Positions 1-5,027 of a DNA stretch of 8,819 bases are shown here, piece by piece; position 1 is the first letter of the stretch; each line of letters opens with the position of its first letter. Both the position numbers and the translations under genes were made by a program. The notes below the pieces were generated by a model, which saw only the letters and a program-made list of their open reading frames with translations, was not told where the DNA came from and ran no database searches. The DNA is from Lachnospiraceae bacterium UBA4317 (GTDB taxonomy: Bacteria > Bacillota_A > Clostridia > Lachnospirales > Lachnospiraceae), in assembly GCA_002394525.1 (NCBI GenBank), contig DGUF01000100.1, positions 1 through 8,819 on the forward strand. The letters are read 5' to 3'.

Positions 1-743
1 ATACCGATACGGCCGCCGTCGAGAGCCTGCATAGCGATCTTGAAGCCCTGGCCTTCCTTGCCGAGCATATCGTCTTTGTGGACGCGAACGTTGTTGTAAT
101 AAACTTCTGCGTTGGAAGCAGCGCGGATACCCATACGCTTGATGTCGGGCTGAACTTCTACGCCGGGAGTTTCCTTGCTAACGAGGAATGCGGACATGCC
201 CTTGTGAGCGGGAAGGGACTTGTCGGTCAGAGCGAATACCAGGAAGGTATCAGCAAAACCGGAGTTGGTGGTGAAGATCTTGGAGCCGTTGATGACATAG
301 TAGTCGCCATCCTTGTCAGCTGTGGTCTTTGCACCGGCAACGTCGGATCCGGCATTGGGCTCGGTCAGGCCGAAGCAGCCGATCTTGCTGCCGTCAACCA
401 GGGGACGAAGCCATTTCTCTTTCTGCTCGGGAGTAGCATACTGCTCAACGATGGAAGCGCAGAGGGAAGTGTGAACGGAGATTGTGACACCGCAGCTGCC
501 GCAAACCTTGGAGATCTCTTCCATCTCCAGGCAGTAGGTCAGATAATCCATGCCTGTGCCGCCAACTTCCTCGCTGAAAGGAACGCCGAAGAAGCCAAGT
601 TCCATCATCTTATGGATCAGATCCATATCCATCTTCTCTTCTTCGTCCATGCGCTCAGCAATGGGAGCGATCTCGTTCTGTGCGAAATCACGGAAAAGCT
701 TCTGCATGTCCTTCTGCTCTTCAGTCAGCTGAAAGTTTACCAT
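1..743 (-). CDS. bcd: Acyl-CoA dehydrogenase, short-chain (butyryl-CoA dehydrogenase-like), 3'-truncated by window edge
   Basis: FAD flavoenzyme that interconverts acyl-CoA and trans-2-enoyl-CoA; in butyrate-forming clostridia it reduces crotonyl-CoA to butyryl-CoA, usually bound to EtfAB in the cytoplasm. The 247 visible codons start MVNFQLTEEQK and cover the N-terminal helical domain (about 1-115), the middle beta domain with the family signature FGLTEPNAGSDVAG (124-137), FTTNSGFADTF, and RMGIRAAS (203-210), and the start of the C-terminal helical domain (GFKIAMQALDGGRIG). The family runs about 380 aa, so the catalytic glutamate and C-terminal signature lie beyond base 1. The ATG at 743 follows GAGGAGG at 6-7 bp. 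It has its own promoter with an overlapping palindrome. By eye the codon use is less GC-rich than in the neighbours, as expected for a highly expressed central gene. Substrate length cannot be proven here; another short-chain acyl-CoA dehydrogenase is possible. Confidence 0.9.
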   Translation of the reverse strand, partial: MVNFQLTEEQKDMQKLFRDFAQNEIAPIAERMDEEEKMDMDLIHKMMELGFFGVPFSEEVGGTGMDYLTYCLEMEEISKVCGSCGVTISVHTSLCASIVEQYATPEQKEKWLRPLVDGSKIGCFGLTEPNAGSDVAGAKTTADKDGDYYVINGSKIFTTNSGFADTFLVFALTDKSLPAHKGMSAFLVSKETPGVEVQPDIKRMGIRAASNAEVYYNNVRVHKDDMLGKEGQGFKIAMQALDGGRIG

Positions 744-774
744 AAAATGCCTCCTCATAAAATGTGTGCATAGC

Positions 775-798
775 AGCCGGAGTTTTGAGGCCCCGGCT
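775..798 (-). other. Leader hairpin of the acyl-CoA dehydrogenase mRNA
   Basis: A 6-bp perfect stem, AGCCGG (775-780) with CCGGCT (793-798), encloses a 12-nt loop in the predicted 5' leader. It is not followed by a T-run and does not cover the ribosome binding site, so a role in mRNA stability is more likely than termination. Confidence 0.35.
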
Positions 799-813
799 CA
801 GGTTGGTTTTTCT

Positions 814-835
814 AATAATTAGCATACTAACTATT
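814..835. promoter_or_regulatory. 22-bp palindromic operator candidate (MarR/SlyA-like core)
   Basis: The core TTAGCATACTAA (819-830) has perfect TTAG/CTAA arms around CATA. After one unpaired base on each side, a second pair of arms follows, AATA (814-817) and TATT (832-835). The core resembles the TTAG-N4-CTAA pattern known for SlyA/MarR proteins. It covers the -10 box of the acyl-CoA dehydrogenase promoter, so a bound protein should repress. No MarR gene is in the window, so the regulator is unknown. Confidence 0.5.
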
Positions 836-849
836 TTCTGAAATTGCAA
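814..849 (-). promoter_or_regulatory. Promoter of the acyl-CoA dehydrogenase gene
   Basis: On the minus strand TTGCAA (844-849) is followed after exactly 17 bp by TATGCT (821-826). Predicted start of transcription is near 814, leaving a leader of about 70 nt before the ATG at 743. The -10 box lies inside a 22-bp palindrome described separately. Confidence 0.6.
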
Positions 850-891
850 GAACTTTTTCGCTTAACAATTACCAAAAATCAGGGTTTGATT

Positions 892-925
892 TTGTATAAT
901 AGTGACGATTGTATGATTTTGACGA
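892..925. repeat. Tandem 17-bp direct repeat
   Basis: TTGTATAATAGTGACGA (892-908) is followed directly by TTGTATGATTTTGACGA (909-925): 14 of 17 positions are identical, with both ends (TTGTAT and TGACGA) exact. It lies 43 bp upstream of the -35 box of the leftward acyl-CoA dehydrogenase promoter. It could be a tandem binding site or a chance duplication. Confidence 0.45.
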
Positions 926-944
926 GGTATCTGCAGGGGGCAGA

Positions 945-975
945 GCCCTTTTTGCGCCAATCGCACAAAAAAGGC
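945..975 (-). other. AT-cored hairpin between the kdpE-like and acyl-CoA dehydrogenase genes
   Basis: As minus-strand RNA, 963-975 pairs with 945-957 over 13 continuous base pairs, two of them G-U, around a 5-nt loop. As plus-strand RNA the same two positions are C-A mismatches, so the structure favours transcripts from the minus strand. The T-run is in the stem rather than after it, so this is not a standard intrinsic terminator. It may mark the 3' end of the potassium operon mRNA. The rest of 744-1047 shows no coding sequence that I can support. Confidence 0.4.
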
Positions 976-1013
976 CATGCGGAGACGGCGGATTTATGGA
1001 AATATTGATGGAG

Positions 1014-1071
1014 GGGGCCTCCGGCCCGCTGCCGGGAGAGCCGCGGGTCAGGAACCGGTCTCGCTGACCCG
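1014..1071 (-). other. Hairpins at the 3' end of the kdpE-like gene
   Basis: A perfect 8-bp stem, CGGGTCAG (1044-1051) with CTGACCCG (1064-1071), encloses the stop codon region of the response regulator gene. Further along the transcript, GGGCC and GGCCC (1014-1026) form a second tight hairpin. Neither is followed by a run of T on the minus strand, so they are weak terminator candidates and may instead protect the 3' end. Confidence 0.4.
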
Positions 1072-1761
1072 TACCATCTGGTAGCCGATCCCGATGTGGG
1101 TCTCGATCAGGCCGAAATCCGGGTCGGCCGCCCGGAGCTTTTTGCGCAGCGATGTCATATAGACGCGGAGGGAGATGATATCCGTCTCCACGCCCCCGCC
1201 CCAGATGCGGTCGATGATATAGGAGTGGGTCAGGACCTTGCCGGCATTGGCCGCCAGGAGGGAGAGGAGCCTGTACTCAATGGCTGTCAGGTGGACCTCC
1301 CTGCCGGCCGCGGTCACCTGCCTGGAAGCGTAGTCGATGGAGAGAGACCCGTTGGTAAAGACGGAGCTCCGGTCGCTTTGATTGGAGGCCACGTACTGCA
1401 TGCGTCGGGCTGCGGCGCGGATCCGGGCCAGGAGCTCCTCGATGGAGAAGGGCTTTGTCAGATAATCGTCCGCTCCGGCGTCCAGGGCCGTGATCTTGTC
1501 GCTGTCCTCGCCCCGGGCGCTGATGATGATAATGACGGCGGAGGACCAGGACCGGACAGTCCGGATGACCTCGATCCCGTCCATATCCGGCAGGCCCAGG
1601 TCCAGCAGGATCAGGTCCGGCCGGTGGGAGGCGCACAGGGAGACCGCCTCCCCGCCGGTGGAGGCGGCAGTATAGCTGTAATGGTTGATCTTGAGTGTGG
1701 TGGTGATGAGATTGGATACCGACCTGTCATCCTCAACTACCAGTATTTTCATCTCATTCAT
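1048..1761 (-). CDS. kdpE: KdpE-like response regulator (OmpR/PhoB family)
   Basis: Cytoplasmic DNA-binding response regulator of 237 aa. The receiver domain (about 4-120) has the acidic pair D11/D12, phospho-acceptor D54 in ILLDLGLPDMDG, the switch serine S81 in SARGEDSDKITALDAGADDYLTKPF, and K103; that stretch is characteristic of KdpE. The winged-helix domain (about 133-233) has the recognition helix near DIISLRVYMTSLRKKL and the wing LIETHIGIGYQMV. The ATG at 1761 follows AAAGGA at 8 bp; an internal Met4 is a less likely start. It is the last gene of the potassium cluster and lies 145 bp after its kinase, whereas such pairs usually touch or overlap. No kdpFABC is nearby, so its most likely target is the trkH promoter upstream of the cluster (inference). 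Confidence 0.93.
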   Translation of the reverse strand: MNEMKILVVEDDRSVSNLITTTLKINHYSYTAASTGGEAVSLCASHRPDLILLDLGLPDMDGIEVIRTVRSWSSAVIIIISARGEDSDKITALDAGADDYLTKPFSIEELLARIRAAARRMQYVASNQSDRSSVFTNGSLSIDYASRQVTAAGREVHLTAIEYRLLSLLAANAGKVLTHSYIIDRIWGGGVETDIISLRVYMTSLRKKLRAADPDFGLIETHIGIGYQMVRVSETGS

Positions 1762-1796
1762 GTCAGCTATCCTTTCTGGAAGATGAGGGTTGCGGC

Positions 1797-1821
1797 ACCG
1801 GGCCCGGGGGGCCGGCGCTGA
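1797..1821 (-). other. Strong GC hairpin in the kdpD-kdpE intergenic region
   Basis: On the minus strand GGCCC-CCC-GGGCC extends through a one-base bulge by GCGCC/GGTGC to about 10 bp. It lies about 35 nt before the start codon of the response regulator and leaves its ribosome binding site free. It could slow upstream RNA decay or polymerase passage between kinase and regulator. Confidence 0.4.
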
Positions 1822-1834
1822 AGCCTTTTTTAAT

Positions 1835-1906
1835 GTTACAAAAAATTGTGATTCCTGCCACAGGGGCCTGGTTACAAAAAATCATGATCCCTGCCGCAGG
1901 GACCTG
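1835..1906. repeat. Tandem 36-bp repeat, two units, directly after the kinase stop codon
   Basis: Unit 1 is 1835-1870 and unit 2 is 1871-1906; 31 of 36 positions match. Both begin GTTACAAAAAAT and end CCTG. Each unit carries a small hairpin: CCTG-CCA-CAGG at 1854-1864, and CCCTG-CCG-CAGGG at 1889-1901. On the minus (sense) strand each hairpin is followed 6-8 nt later by six T. The five differences fall outside the four inner stem pairs. Unit 2 starts on the sense strand right after the kinase TGA at 1907-1909. There is no spacer between units. Confidence 0.85.
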
Positions 1907-3958
1907 TCAGGTCAGGGGGTCATCAACGGGCAGGCTTATGTGCGCGGACGGAAGCAGGAAGCGGAAGAGGGCCCCGCCGCCAGCCCCGGTGTTGTCGTCG
2001 ACCTCGATCTCCCCGCCGTGGGCGCGGATGATCAGGGCGCAGAGGTTGAGACCGATCCCCATGCTCCGGTAGCTGTCCGTCAGCGCGTGCTGTCCGGTGT
2101 AAAAGAGGTCAAAGATATGGGGCTTGTCCTCATCGGGGATACCGGGGCCGTTGTCGGCCACCTCCACGCAGATCCGGTCTCCGTCAGGCCGCATCCGCAC
2201 GGTCACTTCCGAGCCGGGCGGGGTGTATTTGACGGCGTTGCCCAGCAGGTTGACCAGGACCTGCATGATCAGCCGGGGATCTATTTCGGCATAGAGGTCC
2301 TGGTCCGGCCGGTCAAAGCGGACGGTATGCCGGGGGTGGTCCGCCATGTGCCGGAGGCTCTCCTCGATGACATCCTCCATGTTCTCCACGGTTTTCTGCA
2401 GGGGACGGCCGCTCTCCAGCCGGGTCATGGAGAGGATGTTCTCAAACTGGGCATTGAGCCAGGAGGCATCCTCGATGATGTCCCTGTAGATCTTGTCCCG
2501 GTCCTCGGGCGGGAGATCGTCCTCGTGGCTGAGGAGGTTGGACGCGTTGCCGCAGATGGAGGTCAGCGGAGTCCGCAGGTCGTGGGAGATGGAGCGGAGC
2601 AGGCCCGACCGCAGACGCTCGTTTTCCGCCAGGATCTCCGCCTTTTTCTGCTCCTGGCTGATGCGCTCGTTCTCCAGAGCCATGGTGCACTCATGGACGA
2701 TGGAGAGCAGGATGGTGTTCTCAAATTCCGAGAAGGGGACGCCGCCCATGTCGATGCCGATCACACCGAAGCGGTTTTCGCCCGAGTAGATGCTCAGGTA
2801 GCGGCAGCTGCATTCGCTGAAATGGGAGGTGAAGGCTCCCGAGTGGTGGCGGTTTTGGTCCGCCCACCGGATGGCGGCGGCCTCGGACCTCAGAATGGAG
2901 GGAGAGATCGTTTTTTCCCCCGCCGGAAAAATAAAAGAGGAGAGGGCCTGATCCGTCCCGCCTGCGTCTTTTTCTGTGTATGTGTCCAGGATCTCATCCA
3001 GGCCGGGGCCGGATCCCGGGACCAGCAGGACCGCCCGGTTGAGCAGGTGGACCAGCTGGATGCAGGTCGTGCGGATGATCTCTTCGCTGCCCGCGGCCAT
3101 TTCCAGCTTATTGGAGGTGTCCAGGAGGATCCTGGCCTGGTAGGCATTTTCCGCGGACATGCGGGCTATATTTTTCATCCTTATGGTCACGGTTCCGGTG
3201 ATCAGGGCGGCGACCATGGTCACCAGATAGGTCATCATGTAGGTGGAGTCGTAGACCAGCAGGGTGAAGCGCGGCTCAATAAAGAGAAAATTAAAAAGCA
3301 GGACATAGAGGATGGCGGCCAGCATGCCGTAGATCCTGCTGGAGGTCATGACGGACGCGATCAGGACCGCGAGGATGTAGATGGTGATGATATTGGAGTT
3401 GCTGTACCTCGAGTGATAAAAGGCAAAGGAGAGGAGGGTGGCGGCGGCCATGACGGCCAGGACCCGCAGCAGGTCCAGGAGGTTTCTGGGGACGACCCCT
3501 CCGGCCCTCTTGACCGCTCCGGGATAGGCGGAGGATACGGGGTCCGGGATGATGTGGATGTCCACGCTGGGCAGGTAGCTGAGCAGGCGGTCGTTGATGG
3601 GCCTCCGGGCCTGAAAGCTGAAGGAAGGGGGGCTGTAGCCCAGAAACAGGTCCGTCACACCCGCCTGTCTGGCGTAGTCGGCGACGGCGAGGGGGATGTC
3701 GGTCCCGACGACCTTGTGGATCTCGAATCCCTTTTCCCTGGCATAGGAGATATTTTCGCGGAGCATGGAGTCCTCGTCGGCCTCCCTGCCCGTCGGACTG
3801 ACATAGAGGGCAACGGGCGTCCCGGCACTGCCGCGCATGGAAAAAGCGGTCCGGGCCGCGACCCGGATCACCCGCTTGCTGCTGGGCGAGGAGGAGAGAC
3901 AGACCATGACAACAGGGCGGGAGACCTCCCCGCCCTGTACATTTTTATATTTTTCCAT
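1907..3958 (-). CDS. kdpD: Short KdpD-like sensor histidine kinase (Usp + DUF4118 + GAF-like + HisKA + HATPase)
   Basis: Membrane sensor kinase of 683 aa that should phosphorylate the following KdpE-like regulator. Residues about 14-138 form the universal-stress-protein-like domain of KdpD. DUF4118 follows with about four membrane segments (roughly 163-258) and the hallmark FNFLFIEPRFTL (222-233). A GAF-like region spans about 285-430. The H-box SISHDLRTPL carries His459; the ATPase has N574 (VNLLGNAVKYTP), DNGPGIP (602-608), FDLFY and GIGLNL (634-639). E. coli KdpD is about 890 aa; this protein lacks the whole N-terminal KdpD domain with its Walker-type nucleotide site, and the kinase core looks intact. 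ATG 3958 follows GGGGAGG at 6 bp. It lies downstream of trkH-trkA and a small membrane gene, pointing to control of Trk/Ktr K+ uptake rather than a Kdp pump (inference). Confidence 0.92.
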   Translation of the reverse strand: MEKYKNVQGGEVSRPVVMVCLSSSPSSKRVIRVAARTAFSMRGSAGTPVALYVSPTGREADEDSMLRENISYAREKGFEIHKVVGTDIPLAVADYARQAGVTDLFLGYSPPSFSFQARRPINDRLLSYLPSVDIHIIPDPVSSAYPGAVKRAGGVVPRNLLDLLRVLAVMAAATLLSFAFYHSRYSNSNIITIYILAVLIASVMTSSRIYGMLAAILYVLLFNFLFIEPRFTLLVYDSTYMMTYLVTMVAALITGTVTIRMKNIARMSAENAYQARILLDTSNKLEMAAGSEEIIRTTCIQLVHLLNRAVLLVPGSGPGLDEILDTYTEKDAGGTDQALSSFIFPAGEKTISPSILRSEAAAIRWADQNRHHSGAFTSHFSECSCRYLSIYSGENRFGVIGIDMGGVPFSEFENTILLSIVHECTMALENERISQEQKKAEILAENERLRSGLLRSISHDLRTPLTSICGNASNLLSHEDDLPPEDRDKIYRDIIEDASWLNAQFENILSMTRLESGRPLQKTVENMEDVIEESLRHMADHPRHTVRFDRPDQDLYAEIDPRLIMQVLVNLLGNAVKYTPPGSEVTVRMRPDGDRICVEVADNGPGIPDEDKPHIFDLFYTGQHALTDSYRSMGIGLNLCALIIRAHGGEIEVDDNTGAGGGALFRFLLPSAHISLPVDDPLT

Positions 3959-4006
3959 ATCTGGCCTCCCCGGGAGTCTTCCCGTTCAGACAGACAGCCG
4001 TTTCAT

Positions 4007-4027
4007 CATGCCCGGTGCTCCGGCATG
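4007..4027 (-). other. CATGCC/GGCATG hairpin before the kdpD-like gene
   Basis: CATGCC (4007-4012) pairs with GGCATG (4022-4027). On the minus strand the stem extends to 8 bp with one bulged G and a 4-nt loop. It lies 49-69 nt before the kinase start codon and has no T-run. It shares the 13-mer GTGCTCCGGCATG and the outer TCATGCC with the hairpin at 7633-7663. Confidence 0.5.
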
Positions 4028-4064
4028 AGCATCTGACAGGCATTTCATAAATATTCAGGGAGCG

Positions 4065-4277
4065 TTATGTGAAATCATTTCCGGACATTTTGCTCCCGGG
4101 GAGCACATGTCTGGAATAATTTTTCCTGGCGGTGCCGCCCTTCTTTTTCCTGTTTTTTCCTCTGCCAAAATGCTTGTGAAGCACTCTTGTAATCATATAA
4201 TACACCAGACCACAGTATAATGTGAATCCGATGACGGCAAAAATATTTTCGGCCAGAAGTGTGAGAATGTGCGCCAT
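4065..4277 (-). CDS. Small single-pass membrane protein in the Trk-Kdp cluster (unknown function)
   Basis: I do not recognise this 70-aa protein. Residues about 3-28 (HILTLLAENIFAVIGFTLY onwards) form one hydrophobic helix. A strongly basic stretch follows (RVLHKHFGRGKNRKKK, about 31-46), so by the positive-inside rule the C-terminus should be cytoplasmic; the last 20 residues are polar. The gene is supported by AAGGAGGG 7 bp before the ATG at 4277, by its start only 18 bp after the trkA stop, and by co-orientation with four K+ genes. It could be a small accessory subunit of the channel or kinase, loosely like KdpF in Kdp pumps, but I see no sequence similarity to KdpF. The last codons overlap a long hairpin (4081-4114), so selection there may act on RNA. 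Confidence 0.72.
   Translation of the reverse strand: MAHILTLLAENIFAVIGFTLYCGLVYYMITRVLHKHFGRGKNRKKKGGTARKNYSRHVLPGSKMSGNDFT
4081..4114 (-). other. Long hairpin overlapping the 3' end of the small membrane gene
   Basis: CCGGACAT (4081-4088) pairs with ATGTCTGG (4107-4114), including one G-T wobble. After a small internal loop, GCTCC (4092-4096) pairs with GGAGC (4100-4104) around CGG. There is no T-run downstream on the minus strand. It separates trkH-trkA-small gene from kdpD-kdpE and could be a processing or decay barrier. Confidence 0.45.
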
Positions 4278-4295
4278 TTTGTATCCCTCCTTTAT

Positions 4296-5003
4296 TTACA
4301 TGTTTATGATCCGCTGTATATGCTCGGGTTTTCCCAGGACCAGCAGGGTCTGGCCCCTCTGCAGCATGGTATCGAAGCGGACATCCATGTTCATTTCGTT
4401 AGAGCTTTTTCCGGCGGAGCCCCTGGCCCCGTATCTGGCGGATCCGGGACTGCCTTGACCGGAGGTCCTGACTCCCAGGATGTTGAGATGGTATTTTTTC
4501 CGCACGTCCAGGTCGCCGATCCTGCGCCCGCTCCAGCGCTCGGGGACATTGATCTCAAAGATGGCATAGCCGTCGGAGAGCTCGACATAATCAGAGATGT
4601 TATCGGAGCTGAAGCGGATGGCTGTCCAGTAGCCCAGCTCCCGCTCAGGGAAAACCACGGCGTCCGCGCCGTTGCGGAGCAGGAACTTCTCCTGGCGGCT
4701 GCTGGTGGCCCTGGCGATGACCTTTCTGGCCCCGAGCTCGGACAGGGTGAAGGTGGTCTGCAGGGAGCTGAGGAAGTCGTCCCCGATCGAAACGATGCAG
4801 ACGTCGAAGCCGCGGACCCCCAGGGTCTGCATAAAGCCCTCGTCCGTGCTGTCTCCGATCCGGGCATCCGATGCGTAGGGGAGGACCTGGTTGATCCGGT
4901 TCTCATCCTTGTCGATGATCAGGGTCTGATGTCCCAGATCATGGAGTTTTCTGGCGGCAAAGCTCCCGAATCTGCCCGCGCCGATGATCAGTATATTTTT
5001 CAT
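4296..5003 (-). CDS. trkA: TrkA/KtrA-family K+ uptake regulatory subunit (RCK)
   Basis: Cytoplasmic nucleotide-binding gating subunit of 235 aa for the TrkH/KtrB channel encoded just upstream. The RCK_N Rossmann fold (about 1-125) shows GAGRFGS (8-14) and the acidic end of beta-2 (LIIDKDENR, D31), which fits NAD(H) or ATP/ADP binding; DARIGDSTDEG and SIGDDFLSSLQTTF are typical. RCK_C follows (about 135-235), ending MLQRGQTLLVLGKPEHI. Single-RCK KtrA proteins are usually about 220 aa. Here a Gly/Ser-rich insert (about 181-204, SGQGSPGSARYGARGSAGKS) interrupts RCK_C before the strand DVRFDTML. The ATG at 5003 follows GGAG at 10 bp, 24 bp after the trkH stop, so the two are surely co-transcribed. 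By size and single RCK repeat it is KtrA-like rather than the two-repeat E. coli TrkA. Confidence 0.93.
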   Translation of the reverse strand: MKNILIIGAGRFGSFAARKLHDLGHQTLIIDKDENRINQVLPYASDARIGDSTDEGFMQTLGVRGFDVCIVSIGDDFLSSLQTTFTLSELGARKVIARATSSRQEKFLLRNGADAVVFPERELGYWTAIRFSSDNISDYVELSDGYAIFEINVPERWSGRRIGDLDVRKKYHLNILGVRTSGQGSPGSARYGARGSAGKSSNEMNMDVRFDTMLQRGQTLLVLGKPEHIQRIINM

Positions 5004-5027
5004 AGGTGTATTTCTCCATTTTGTATT

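Noticed and set aside
78..773. 231-codon open frame on the plus strand
   Set aside because: Antisense shadow of the acyl-CoA dehydrogenase gene, whose signatures and ribosome site are on the minus strand.
932..953. Plus-strand intrinsic terminator (GGGC-AGA-GCCC then five T)
   Set aside because: The stem is only 4 bp and no plus-strand gene ends upstream of it; the longer minus-strand hairpin at 945-975 uses part of the same bases.
1835..1906. CRISPR array
   Set aside because: The 36-bp unit length is CRISPR-like, but the two copies adjoin with no spacer, and no cas gene is present.
1790..4036. 748-codon open frame on the plus strand
   Set aside because: It lies antisense to the well-supported kinase gene, has a low-complexity Gly/Asp/His/Val-rich product with no recognisable domain, and lacks a ribosome site. 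GC-rich DNA leaves the opposite strand open by chance.
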